This document shows positions 1 to 11,047 of a stretch of 64,000 nt of DNA, one piece after another; the first letter of the stretch is position 1; each line of letters begins with the position of its first letter. The position numbers and the translations under genes are program-made. The notes below the pieces were generated by a model. It was not told the DNA's origin. It searched no databases and saw only the letters and a list, made by a program, of their open reading frames with translations. Where the stretch lies: NCBI RefSeq assembly GCF_027595985.1, contig NC_073313.1, positions 101,357,552-101,421,551 of the forward strand. The letters are read 5' to 3'. This DNA is from Sorex araneus. Taxonomy: Eukaryota > Chordata > Mammalia > Eulipotyphla > Soricidae.

Positions 1-1068
1 AGATGAGGGACACATTTGATTGACATCATTATTACAGGCCCTATTTGTTAAGTACCCACTTCTCTGGTAGTTCTCAATTATACAAAGTCATGGTAAAGAC
101 TTTTCTGGTTAAGAACATATTTTTCCCACTCTTGAAATTAGCAATTGAAACGTTTCCAAGTAAGAATTTCCTTCTTCTCATCTGATGCTTTTATTCAGTT
201 TAAGCTCTTCCTTCTATTTTTAAGAAATTACTTTCTCCATCCTGCTTGATCATTGGTGTATTATTTCCCCAGGTCAACTAGCCTGCAGACTTCTGTGGGA
301 TAATGCTGTAATGTGATATAAAAATCCGTTAATTCCTTGAAATGTCATCATAATGCCTGATGCTTTTTAGAAAAACATGGGTACTCAGGCTGATTGGCCA
401 ATCATGATCAGCAGCTTTCAGCAATAACTAACTCAGGATAAAATAGAGATCTTTATGAACTTGATCACAACAGAATTGTTTGTTTAAATATGCAATGGGC
501 TGATACTATGTGAGCCTCTAAAAAATTGGTATAAGAACCATGATATTCTGCAATATGGTGGGCAAACAGAAGAAGCTCAGTGAATCTTTTATTGTCAGGA
601 GCTAAACAATCAAGTGAAGTAGATGAACACACTGTCTTCACACAAGGTTCTATTTATAAGTAATCAAGTTATTATATGTTTGACAGTATTTTACTTCTCT
701 ACTTTCATATCATTAAGTAAGGAAAGACTAGTTAAGTGGATCCACTATTTGAGGTCATGTGCAAAACACTGGAAAGTATGGTGATCTACTAACTTGTTCT
801 TACTTACCCTTTAACTTCTAGTTGGGTTACAACACATGGAAAAAATGGCAAAACAGGAGATACATAATTCAAGTCAAAGAGAGAAGAGATGTCATAAGCC
901 AAGACCTTATTTTATTAACAGTTGGTACAGATAAGTGTTCTATTATTTGCTAGAAAAAATGGGCTGAGAGACAGACCAATATAGGGGCTTTTCCTCTGTT
1001 GTTCTTACTTTACTATTTAGTCTTAGGCTGGAAGTGCTTCTAAAAGGTTTTTCATAATTGCTGGTGAT
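1..1068. other. Unclassified non-coding DNA
   Basis: AT-rich and dense in stops on both strands. I recognise no SINE, L1 or RTE signature and no exon-like ORF. It may hold very old repeats that cannot be identified by eye. Confidence 0.5.
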
Positions 1069-1080
1069 AATAATGATAAT

Positions 1081-1614
1081 GCATGAGGCTCGATCGAATG
1101 TGTGGAGAGGCGCCTTGAAGGAACTGGCACAGGAATCCAGGTGTGTGGGACCCGGGGCTGAGACCTCCAAGCCTGCTTGGATCGGGACTGGGCCATTTCC
1201 ACCCAGATTCCCCATTTTCCAGTAGCTAGGCGGTCACACCCAGAGACTGCCCCCAGTGCCATGTAATCCCACCAATGACCAACATCTAGAGACTATAAAA
1301 CCAAGCTCCCAGAAGTGTGCAACTGCTTCTTTCGCCTACTTCTCCCTCTGGGAGAACCTGGCAAGCTACCGAGAGTTTCCTGCCCACATGGGAGAGCTTT
1401 GCAAACTCCCCATGGCGTATTCATATGCCAAAAAAATGATAGGTCTCATTCCCGTGACCCTGAAAGAGCCTCCAGTGCAGCACCATTGGAAAGGAGGAGT
1501 AAAGGGAGGCTTCTAAAATCTCAGGAGGCTTCTAAAATCTAGAATGAATGGAGATGTTACTCAGACCGCTCGAGAAACTCGACGATCAACGGGATGATGA
1601 TGATGATGATGATG
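1081..1614 (+). mobile_element. SINE C, long composite SINE with RTE-type tail (most complete copy)
   Basis: A 534-bp element flanked by a perfect 12-bp TSD, AATAATGATAAT (1069-1080 and 1615-1626). The 5' half is GC-rich and unlike the tRNA head of the other SINEs; it carries a TATA-like GACTATAAAACC near 1293. The middle (about 1355-1430) has the CTGGCAAGCTACCGAGAG and CGTATTCATATGCC blocks also found in SINE B. A short duplication, AGGCTTCTAAAATCT, lies near 1507-1541. The end (1549-1596) matches the RTE 3' tail and is followed by (GAT)n rather than poly(A). I infer mobilisation by the RTE machinery. Complete in this copy; shorter copies start near 47581 and 51960. Confidence 0.75.
1593..1614 (+). 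repeat. (GAT)n tail of SINE C
   Basis: Seven consecutive GAT units close the SINE C element. Simple tandem repeats instead of poly(A) are typical of RTE-clade elements and their SINEs. The tail merges with the A/T-rich target site, so the junction is uncertain by a few bases. Confidence 0.8.
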
Positions 1615-1700
1615 AATAATGATAATAGTAGTCATATTTGACATTTACCACAGATATTCTTCTTTATCTTGTATCCAATTATCAAATTAAAGTTACTTTT

Positions 1701-1862
1701 TCTTGTTTTGGGCCCGCATCAAGTGGTGCTCATGACTTGTCCCTGGTTATGCACTCAGGGATCACTCTGGCAGGGCTTGGAAAACCATATGTGATGCTGA
1801 GGATCAAACACAGGTTGACCATCTACAGAGCAAGCTCCATAACTGCTATACTTTTGTTCCAA
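1701..1862 (-). mobile_element. SINE A, old diverged copy
   Basis: Reads as a reverse-complemented SINE A: the GCACTCAGGGATCACTC block, ACCATATG, and a decayed B-box region (GGATCAAACACAGGTTGACC), ending in a decayed head. Many substitutions make it older than the copies near 35.7 and 55.8 kb. Confidence 0.7.
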
Positions 1863-2003
1863 CCTTCACAATAAAATGTACATGCAAGTACTACTATTAT
1901 GATTTTTCAGACAGTAAAACAAGACTACAATAAATTTAATATTTTATTCAAAGTTACACAAAAAGTTTTGAGGTATAAATTCAAGTTGAAATCTTTCTGA
2001 GTC

Positions 2004-2488
2004 TGTTGGAGTTCTCCGTGGTATGACCCCGTGACCACTAGAGGTCGCTAGGCCTGTAGGGAATTCCCTGGGTCCTGACTTCTCCGGGAACTGGGTTGTT
2101 GCCAGGGAAATCTGACAGTCTGTAAGAACAACATGGCAGCCCCTATAACTGGAGACATGGGAAACAAGACATCTTTGGATGTCAGCAATATTTCAACCTT
2201 TCCTCTGCCTTAGAACTTCAAGGACAGTGGTTCTTCAAGGACAGCAGCTTCTTCATAGTCATAACAATACCCTGTCTCCCTTTGCCACCTGCTCATTAGT
2301 ACACACAGGCACATTCCCTCAACTTCTATTTAAACATTATTTTCCCGAATAAACTTTGTCATATGAATACAATTCTATGGCCTGTGTGGATGACTATGTC
2401 TCAGCAATGGTGCACATGTGTGTCTCTGAGCACTTGCTGCCCTAAACTGACTGACCATCTCCTCATTCCTGGGGTCCCCGTAGTTACA
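2004..2488 (+). mobile_element. Possible solo LTR of an old endogenous retrovirus
   Basis: The segment starts with TG and ends with CA. It holds a pyrimidine-rich stretch, an AATAAA signal at 2348-2353 about 140 bp before the end, and a GGGGTCCCCG motif near the right edge, in the order expected of U3, R and U5. No coding region adjoins it and I cannot see a convincing TSD, so the call is weak. It may instead be another ancestral repeat. Confidence 0.35.
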
Positions 2489-3099
2489 AGAGCCCATAGG
2501 CCTATTTTTTAATAGCTAAACCTAATTACCTGTAACTCTGACTATACATTAGATCATTAGAGTAGTTCTAAAATATAGTAACAGTCAGGTATAAGCCTCC
2601 TGGAATTCTAGTTCGATTGGTCCAGAGAATAGATTAAATATTAGTAATTTTTTTCATTCTGCTTTTCTTAGGCATATCGCCCATTTTACTTGGGGTCCCA
2701 GGGTTTGCTATTTTGTTCATGACAGTTTCATATATGATTCTACTACCCGGGTGACCACGCCCTCCACCAGCATCCCAAGGAGCCCTCCCACCCTCCTCTC
2801 CCAGGTAATCCCAGCAACAAATAGCCAGAGGCAACAATGGAGAATTGGTCTACAGATCTTAGCTTTGCATATATATTTTAAAACATCTTGTACATAGATT
2901 TTTTTGAATTTCATTTTGATCACACCCAGACTCTGCACAGTCATCATTCCTGGTGGGATCTGGGGAACCATATGTTCCTTACTCATTGTATTATGTCTCT
3001 GTCCCTATTTGTCCATTTTGAAATAACGTATTATCTATTTCATTGGGAGGAACTCCCTAGCAGCTATCTGGAGGTCTTGGTGAAGTCGGTAGGCCCCCA

Positions 3100-3650
3100 T
3101 GGGTGGCTTATGTGAGGTGGAGAAGAGAGAGACAGTCACTCTCCTGATCCAACTCTGCCACAACGAAACCAGCTGGGATAAAGTCTGTGGATGAGCCCTG
3201 CCAGCGCCACCAGGTGACCGTCAAGCCACACCTGACATCCACTTGGTCTTTTCTGCATGGGAGTTGACCCCCACCACCCGATCTCATGGGGACCCACAGA
3301 CTCAGGCTGGAGTGAGGAATTGCTCTTTGCAAGAAAGGAAGGTCAGTCCTAGGCCTTATGTAGGGTTTTCGGGGGGTTTTTGTCCTGTTTCACAGAAAGG
3401 AATTTCAGGAGGAGAAAAGCAGCGAAGTAAAAACATTTTATTTGGAGGTTTTGAGGAAGGGGATAGAGGGAGAGAAAAGTGGGAGTAGCCTGCTCAAGAG
3501 AGTGCAGGGTTCTCCAAAGGTAGAGGTGGCTCCCTTACACATCTCAAGAGAAGAGGTGCAGGCAACACATGTGCTTGGGTACCACATGAGCTCGGCCACG
3601 TGGGCACAAGCAGCCTATGTGCTCGAACAGCATAGGAGCAAGCAGTAGAT
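3100..3650 (-). mobile_element. Possible LTR-like repeat, minus strand
   Basis: Read on the minus strand, a CT-rich stretch runs into an AATAAA signal (near 3435-3445) and then a CTTTCTGTGAAACA segment, an order that resembles an LTR R/U5. The region is more GC-rich than its surroundings. No termini or TSD were identified and no viral coding sequence is visible. Confidence 0.3.
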
Positions 3651-3699
3651 TTTCATAATAGCAGTCCCACCCAAAGGTGTGGGTCTCATGGTTCAGTGT

Positions 3700-3835
3700 T
3701 CAGGCCCAGCACTGGGATGCTTGGGTTCAGCAGTAATGGGACCGCTATAACTATAGCTGACAGCACTTGTGAGTCTGTGCAATGCTGGGAATTGAACTCA
3801 GAGGATTGTCCCACAAATGCAAAATTTATACCACT
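3700..3835 (-). mobile_element. Probable very old SINE A-like fragment
   Basis: A fragment resembling the reversed SINE head half: GCTGGGAATTGAACTCAGAGG followed by a decayed promoter region up to about 3845. Similarity is limited to the B-box side. Confidence 0.4.
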
Positions 3836-4814
3836 ACAGTCGTCTTGAAAACAATTACAATAAGATTTTTCTGTTTCAGAAAGATATGACTTCTTTATGC
3901 CTTATACGGGAACCCCTGCCATCACTTTTTGGCCTACTGTCAATGGGACAAGCTATTTCCATTTATAGAGACAGTAGATTAGCTTTACCCCAGACTTTGT
4001 ACTGAAAATATATCCATTTTACTTAATTCAGAAGATTAAATTTGCATTTAAGTTTTAACTTAGAATTTTCTCATGAGTTATCTGGATAGCAAAGCTGGAA
4101 TGAAAAGAAATTGAAAAACACATGAGGTAAGCTTCCCCTACTTTACGGTATGATAGTTGTCATTTAATAGCACTTTTGAAACTGTTTTCTCTGACTAGTA
4201 CATGAGAACCAGCAACTTATTTGGAGTTTTGGTAGCTGCTGCTTACGATGCTTGGGATAAGTTCCCAGGAGTAGTATCCAATGGGGACAGAGAACTGGAG
4301 GGTCACTGTTATGGTAGTAAACCAGAAACTGAATAACTCCTTCATGTTCTACAAGGTTTAGAATTATAAGGAAAGTGTCACCCTGATTAGAAATATTTCT
4401 GAGCTTCAAAGATTTTGCCTTTTATAATTATGTAACTTAATTTCTGTTGGAAGTACTCTTCTTGCAGATAACTTAATATTTTGGCTAAATTATCAACTGA
4501 TTTAAAAATGCTGTTATCCAGTTCATCAAGGCCATTCTGGAGTTTTCTGGAAATAAGCTCCAGTGGAAGGCATGACAGTGTGATTGATCTCAATGTAGTT
4601 GTCATGTTATATCAAATAGCTTATTTACATGAATTTGAGAAGATCAAAAGGAAGAAGGGTCACCTGGATTCAGTCCTAAATCCATGGAACTAGCTTATCA
4701 CCTCACATTTTACTACATTATGACAACAAAATAAACTGTGGAAAATGATATTTAAATTTGGAAACTATTTGCACTTTGCTAAAATAAACTCTGAGATATT
4801 GGGTACCAGTTTCT
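3836..4814. other. Unclassified non-coding DNA
   Basis: No repeat recognised. The longest open frames (about 70-80 codons, both strands) overlap one another and show no domain or splice context. Confidence 0.5.
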
Positions 4815-4869
4815 TTTTAAAAATTTGATTTAAGTTTTGTGATTTACAAAATTATACATAAAGTTTTAT

Positions 4870-5085
4870 AGTAGGTAGAGCATTTGCCTTGCACACAGCC
4901 GACCCGGGTACTATTCTTCCATCCCTCTCGAAGAGCCTGGCAAGCTACTGAGAGTATCCTGCCCGAGCGGCAGAGCCTGGAAAGCTACCCGTGGTGTATT
5001 CGATATGCCAAATACAGTTACAAGTCTCACATTACTGGCACCCGCTCGAGAAAATCGATGAATAATGGGATAACTGTGCTACAGT
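4870..5085 (+). mobile_element. SINE B, head-truncated
   Basis: Begins inside the tRNA-like head (GTAGGTAGAGCATTTGCC), then the GAGAGTATCCTGCC body, ATTCGATATGCC, and the RTE-type tail ATTACTGGCACCCGCTCGAG to GATGAATAATGGGATAACTG. Ends with (GTGCTACA)-like repeats, no poly(A). Inserted in minus-strand L1. Confidence 0.85.
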
Positions 5086-5470
5086 GCTGTTTTAGACATA
5101 AAATATTGCATCACCAATCCCAATACCAGTGTCAACCTCCTTCCACTAATGTTCCCAGGTTCTCTTTCTTTCCCCTGTACTTCCAGTCTGCCCTCTTGAT
5201 AGGCACCTTTCTAAGTTTAGTTGTTAAAGTTTGTGTCTCTCAATTTCAGTGTTGTTGACTCTGTGGTTTGGACGTTTGGCTCTATCATTCCTTCACACCA
5301 TTTTTGTACTCAAATTTCCCTGACCTGGCCCCCATTTCTTCTTATATGTTTCTTTCTTTCCTCCCCTCTCTTTCTTTTATTCTCCTCCCTGTACTCTGGG
5401 GCCATGGTTGATCTGGGAATCCCCTGCCTTTAAAATTTGCATTCCCTTATCCAGTTACTCAATAACTGTA

Positions 5471-5721
5471 GCACTGTAGCATTTTCATCCCGTTGTTCAT
5501 CGATTTTCTTGAGTGGGCAGCAGTAAAATGTCTCCATTTTTTTGAGACTTGTCACTATTTTTTGGCATATCGAATATGCCACAGATAGCTTCCCAGGCTC
5601 TACCATGTGGGTGGGATACTCTTGGTTGCTTGCCAGGCTCTCTGAGAGGGATGGGGGAATCTAACCCAGGTTGGCCGAGTGCAAGGCAAATGCCCTACCT
5701 GCTGTGCTATCACTCCAGTCC
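5471..5721 (-). mobile_element. SINE B, near full length with TSD
   Basis: Complete reversed SINE B: (GCACTGTA) terminal repeats, the RTE-like tail, GGCATATCGAATATGCC, body, then the tRNA-derived head ending at CTCCAGTC. Flanked by a perfect 13-bp TSD, CTCAATAACTGTA (5458-5470 and 5722-5734). The tail has small changes, including a T-run expansion at about 5535. Confidence 0.92.
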
Positions 5722-5880
5722 CTCAATAACTGTATGAGGAAATATATGTGATATAATCCTATGTCTATCATCCTTTTTCTGACTTACTTCATTTTACATG
5801 ATGCTTTCTATTTCCATCCATGTTTCAGTAAATTGAATGATTTCATCATTCCTTACAGTTTTGCAGTATTCTGCTGTGTA

Positions 5881-6610
5881 AAAGTGAGTGGGAGAAATTA
5901 TTTGCACTCAGCATATTAGACAAAGGGTTGGCACATGTTTCTGGACACACTGAAAACTAGATATTTCACAAGAGGGAAGGTGCTGAGGAAAATTGGGAAG
6001 CAAACATTAATGCAATTATCAACTAATGTTAAAACCGGTCTGTGTAATAAAAGATGAAGTGGTCTGCTATACTGAATATAAGATGTGGATAATAATTATG
6101 AAAGGTAAATTTTACCTATTCTCAGAGATTTGAATTTCTGGAATCACATATATTTATCATTTGGAATCTGGCTCTGAAAATTGCTGACCTCAACAATTCA
6201 CATTAATGTACTGAACTACTTTCTTTAATATGTTAGGATAATGAGATGATACACATGATGTGTTTAGTAAGTAGTGAATACTCATTAGATATTGACTATT
6301 ATTGCTATACTATGATTTTTACAACTTCCATTGCAATAAAAATTTCTATTACCTTCATTCTGAATACTCAGTGCCATCTGAGACTGCCCATCTGTCCATC
6401 ACCATGGTTTATACATTACCTGTCAGTTTAGTGTCCTATTTCTCTCTTGGAGAGCAAATCTCATAACACAGACCTTATCTGTAATCTAATACTTTATCAT
6501 TTTCGATTCAGTCACTTTGGATAGTTCTTCCAATTACATAATGATTGAATCTACTATGTACTAGTCAGACAATTTCTGTGAGGCTTGTTATTTTAACTGT
6601 AAAATAAAAT
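5881..6610. other. Unclassified AT-rich DNA
   Basis: No SINE or RTE signature. Part may be deeply decayed L1, given L1 on both sides. No supported gene. Confidence 0.4.
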
Positions 6611-6614
6611 GGCA

Positions 6615-6965
6615 TTACCTTTTGTATATGGTGCAGTTTTTAGGTAAAATGGTTTACAATATTTTTAATGTTCATGTATACACAACACTACACCATTGAC
6701 CAGAGTGTTCACCACTAAACCTATCCCCACCCCTATCCTTTGCCATGGTGAGTTCAGTTCTATAGACCAGATCTCAAACTTTGTTGCCTTTGGGCATTAG
6801 TTATTCCCTGCCTATGTTTCTTTATATTACACATATGAGATGTTGTCCTTTATCTTACCGGCTCCTCTTACCGTTCAAGTAGTAGAAAATTGCATGAGTT
6901 TGTATTTTCTTGTAAACCAGTAGTATACCATTATAAATATGCCACAGTATCTCTATTTTAATTAA
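6615..6965 (-). mobile_element. L1 3' end fragment
   Basis: The plus strand reads the complement of a shrew L1 3' UTR: pyrimidine-rich CCTATCCCCACCCCTATCC, followed by the TTCTTTATATTACACATATG block. It abuts a second L1 3' end at about 6965. Confidence 0.55.
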
Positions 6966-7961
6966 AATATCATGATTTACAAAGTTATTTATGTTTCAGT
7001 TTTAGGCATACTATGTTCTGTACTAGTCCCATCACCTGTGTCAACTTCCATCCACCATTGTTCCAGGGTTTCCTCCCACCCTCCTTCCCCCACCAGCTTG
7101 CCCCTCATAGGTATTTTTAAGTTAGTTTTTTTGTGTTTTGAATCTCCTGCTTTCAGTGTTGCTGACTGATATTTGGCGATATAAATATATCACTCCTCTA
7201 CCCCACCCAAGGGCCTTGCTTGACCCTTACCCCCTGTTGCTTCCAATCCACTTCTTTCTACCCCTTTGATTTCTTTCCCTCTCTGTCCTTCTCCTTCCTA
7301 TATTATGGAGTCAAGGGTGTTTGTCCTTCTTTTGGCATCTTTTAAGATGGTATATTCCACTTTCATCCAAATTGCAGTGAATTGCGTGATGTTCTCATTC
7401 TTTGATGCTGCGTAAATAGTATTCCATTGTGCCTTGCCTTCAGAATTCATCAGTCTGTAATTGGACACCTAGGTTGCTTCCATATCTTAACTAGTGCACT
7501 CAGTTTTTCAATGAATAATGTGCATATGTACTTTCGAATGAATATTTTTGTGTCCTAGGGGTATAAACACAGAAGTAGAATTGATGAGTCCTATGGCAGA
7601 TCAGTTCTTACTTTACATAGAAAGATCCATGCTGTTTTCTGTTGAACCAGAAAACATTCCTGCTAACAGTGGATGAGAAATTCATTTTTCACCATATCCC
7701 CACAAACATGGATTATTCCCAGTATTTTTTGATATGTTCCATGATCATAATATGAGATGATATGCCATTGTGATATTAATTTAGATTCTACTAATGATAA
7801 GTCATGTTGAGCACTTTTTCATCTACCTATTGATTGTTAATTTTTCTTCTTCAGAGAAATTCTTGTTCATTTCCTTTTCCCATTTTTGACAAGGAAAGGA
7901 TTTTTTGTTAATCTGTATGAATACTTTATATAACTTTGATATGACCTTTTATCTGATTTTT

Positions 7962-8674
7962 AGTACTTCAATTCATTTCATTTTTTATTTCATTTTTAAT
8001 TTTTAAAATTTTTATAAGTTAGTTCACAATATTTGATTACATTTAATATTCAAACACCGATCTCACCACCATTACACCTTACCACCACCAAATTCGGGAT
8101 GTTTCCATCCCAAGCCCCAATCCCTTTCCCAAAACAAAACTGAAATAATATATTTTGTATTGTCTGTTATGAACAACTGCTGAACATGCTTATAAAAAAC
8201 TGTTCATATAGGAAATAGTGTGAAGATTGTTGTAGTTTGGCAGGAGCCATTAAGACATTCTATAGGATAGGATATCACTAACATAAATTTTGGGTGATGT
8301 GAGCTTTGGTATATATATATATATATATATATATCTGAAAATATGTATATATGCATACATATATTTCCCTCTATGATTTGTTGCCTACTGTCTGAACCCC
8401 ATCAAATCTGGTGTGGAAATTAGGATGACAGGTAGGGAGTGTCTTATGACGTGTCCAGGAATATGTTCACTCATATGTGAGGCTCGGCCCAAGCACCTGG
8501 GGAGCAGCCTTGACTGTGGCAGCAGTTAGGTTGTGGAGGTTTTCAAATGCCTGTGCTGTGTACCTTGGGGTGGGGAGGGCTCTCACCCTCGTCCCTTTGG
8601 GGCGCCCTGAGTGAAACAGCCTGGCGCAGAGTAGGGTGGGGTGGCATGGCTATGGGGGCCTCATATTATGCTCC
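7962..8674 (-). mobile_element. Retroelement 3' end (L1-like) nested in L1
   Basis: This block interrupts the L1 exactly at a TTTATCTGATT motif, which is repeated at its far side, consistent with a TSD. Its left end is A/T-rich, as a minus-strand tail would be, followed by complement of a GGTGGTGGTAAGG-type 3' UTR, a (TA)n run and a GC-richer stretch (8440-8660). No coding frame survives. Assignment to an L1 subfamily is inference. Confidence 0.5.
8312..8336. repeat. (TA)n simple repeat
   Basis: About a dozen TA units within the nested element. Confidence 0.9.
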
Positions 8675-8686
8675 CTTTATCTGATT

Positions 8687-8866
8687 CTATTTTTTTTGCT
8701 TTTTGGGTCACACCAAGCGATGCTCAGGGATTACTCCTGGATTTTCACTCAGGAATTTCTCCTGGAAGTGCTTGGGGGACTATATGGGATGCCAGGGATT
8801 GAAGCCGGGTCAGCTGAGTGCAAGGCAAACGCCTTACACACTGTGCTATTGCTCTGGCCCCCCTTT
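8687..8866 (-). mobile_element. SINE A with TSD
   Basis: Reversed SINE A: T-run, GCTTTTTGGGTCACACC, the GCAAGGCAAACGCC head block and CTCTGGCCCC. Flanked by CCCTTTATCTGATT on both sides (about 8672-8686 and 8864-8877). The target motif is itself the TSD of the older insertion to its left. Confidence 0.9.
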
Positions 8867-9639
8867 ATCTGATTGTTAAGATCAAATATTTTCCCACATT
8901 AAGATAGGTTTCTTTTATGGTTAGCTTATGTTTCTTTTTTCACATAGAAACTTTATTTCATTCAATCCATTTGTATATTTTTCATTCTGTTGCTTTTCCT
9001 AATAATATCATTTAAGATCACTTTGAGGTCCAAATCATGGAGCAGTTTGCCTATATTTTCCTTAGTGTACTTTATAGATTCCAGACAGAGGTCAGTCTTT
9101 ACTTACTTTGAATTGACTTTTGTGTAAGGTGTGAGGTATGTGTCCAGCTTTAATTTTTTACATGTGTCCATCCAGTTTTACCACCACCATTTGTTGAAAA
9201 GATTATCTGTACTCAAATTCACATTCTCAGCTCCTTTATCAAAGAGTAGTTGACCACAGATATGAGAATTTCTCCTTAGATATTTAATCCTAACCCATTG
9301 TTCAGATATTCTATCCTGTACCAGTTTCTTTATCAACTCATCTGTTCTTGCATACTTGGGTTGATTCCATACTTAGACATTATGCATAGGGTTTTAATGA
9401 ACATAGGAGCACAATGTTTTTTCTGAGGAGTTTTTGGTCTCTTGGTGTAGAGGCCTAAAATTGAAATTTCTCAATTGTTTATCTTTTGACAAATATCCAT
9501 ATTGTTTTCCAAATAAGTTGATCAAATTGATATTCCCACCAGCAATGTGTGAGGGTTCCTTTTCCCCCAACCCATATCCATGGCTCCATTGAATATCTTT
9601 GTTCTTTTAAATATGTGCCAATCCCATATTTTTGAACTG

Positions 9640-9755
9640 AAAAAGAAACTATGACCAGATTAGAAAGAAACCCCACATGTGGGAGAAAATATGTGCCCAC
9701 AACTCATCTGAAAAAGAATTAATACCCAAGCTATAGAAAAATACTTGTAAACCTT
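9640..9755 (+). mobile_element. L1 ORF2 fragment, left part of a copy split by RTE
   Basis: Plus-strand L1 ORF2 sequence (GAAACTATGACCAGATTAG, then TGGGAGAAAATATGTGCCC). It resumes after the RTE insertion at 12633. The same segment appears at 20913 in another L1. Confidence 0.7.
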
Positions 9756-9821
9756 GTATCACTTGTATCACTTGTCTTCCCGTTGATCTTTGATTTGCTC
9801 GAGCAGGCACCAGTAACGTCT

Positions 9822-10860
9822 CTATTTGTCCCTGTCGAGTGCCAGTGTAGCCCAATGATATCTGCTCGCTCCAAAGACAGGAAGTGCCTCAAACCACACA
9901 TTCAGGGTTTTGATAAAGAATTCTGACCAACTTGTTGGTGGGCGGCCATGTGGTCTTTTGATGTCCCATGGAATCCAGTCAGTAACAGCTCTAGTCCAGT
10001 GGTCCTCTCTGAATCGCATTACATGCCCAGCCCATCTGATTTTTTATGTCTTGGCAAACGAGACAGCATCCCTGATTCTTGACCGTAGATGGAGGTCGAA
10101 CACCAGATTCCTTCTCTCACTTGAATGAGACGTGATACTCCTAGCATAGCTCTTTTGATTCCTCTTTGGGATACACGAATAGTGTTCTCATCCTGTTCTC
10201 ATAGGGCCCAGATCTCTGAAGCATATTTTAGTTCAGGAAGAATGGTGGAATTGAAAAGATGTGTCCGGAGCCAGAGATCCTTCATCCTCTTAACCACTTC
10301 TTCGACACTCCTGAAGGCGTTCCACACTGCTCCCTTCCTCCTGCACAGTTCTGGCACCAAGTTGTTCCTCAAGTTGATTTCTCGACCCAGGTACATATAG
10401 CTGCTGCATTCATAGATGTTTGTTTAATTGAGAGCAAATGGAGAATCAGGGACTAGTTCGTTTTTCATAAGCATCGTCTTGTTGAGGTTCAGCTGCAGTC
10501 AGACCTTTCCACACTCACGGTCGAAGTCGGACAGCATTTGTGCCGCTTGGCTATTATGAGAACGATATTATCAGCGAAGCACCAACTACATGGAGGTGGT
10601 GTAGTTGCTGACCTTCTATCTTGACTCCCATTCCTTCCCATTCCAGTCCTCACATGACATTCTCGAGGGTGGCACTGAAGAGTTTTGGTGAAATGGCATC
10701 ACCCTGCCGCACCCCTCTGATCACTTCCTAGTAGAATGGTGAAATCCTGGTGGTGAATCCGCAATACAGCTCGCGGAGGATCTTGATGTATTGATTTTGA
10801 ATGCCCTGTTTGGCTAGGGCTTCGATGACTGCTTCAGTCTCAACAGAATCAAAGGCCTTC
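9822..10860 (-). pseudogene. RTE reverse transcriptase palm and C-terminal domain, degraded
   Basis: Minus-strand traces run from the KAFDSVET motif A region (about 10830-10860) through the catalytic motif C, which reads CFADNIVL at about 10550-10585 instead of the usual F-x-DD. C-terminal blocks follow: YLGREINLRNNLVPELCRR and LRTHLFNSTILPELKYASEIWA (10396-10199), and DHWTRAVTDWIPWDIKRPHGRPP (10019-9822). The Asp-to-Asn change, with stops and frameshifts between the blocks, rules out activity. Confidence 0.8.
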
Positions 10861-11047
10861 TTTAAGTTCATGAACATTAGACAGAGCAGCATCTTGAACT
10901 CTCATGAAACTTCAATGAGTTTGGTCATTGTGTGGATATGGTCGATCGTGCTGAATCCTTTTCAGAACCTGGCTTGCTCGCATGTTTGTCCTTCATCGAG
11001 TGTTCTGCCGATTCTATTCAGGATGACACGAGTGAAAAACGTGTAGA

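Larger units (their letters stand above)
4815..5880 (-). mobile_element. L1 3' end fragment, interrupted by two SINEs
   Basis: On the minus strand this is a shrew-type L1 3' UTR: a purine-rich, G-rich tract (pyrimidine-rich on the plus strand, about 5330-5400) and the block that reads CCAGTGTCAACCTCCTTCC on the plus strand. A head-truncated SINE B (4870-5085) and a second SINE B (5471-5721) split it. L1 sequence resumes after 5735 with the target-derived ATTTCCATCCATGTTTCAGT block. Confidence 0.7.
6966..9640 (-). mobile_element. Old L1 (3' UTR and ORF2 end), nested with other insertions
   Basis: The minus strand holds L1 3' UTR (about 6966-7330) and then ORF2 C-terminal sequence, recognisable by the ATTTGTTGAAAAGA-type and CACCAGCAATGTGTGAGGG-type blocks on the plus strand. 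L1 order is broken between about 9350 and 9640, where 3'-proximal sequence follows ORF2-internal sequence, so at least two L1s or a rearrangement are present. It is interrupted at 7960-8867 by a retroelement end and a SINE A. All frames are closed by stops. Confidence 0.65.
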
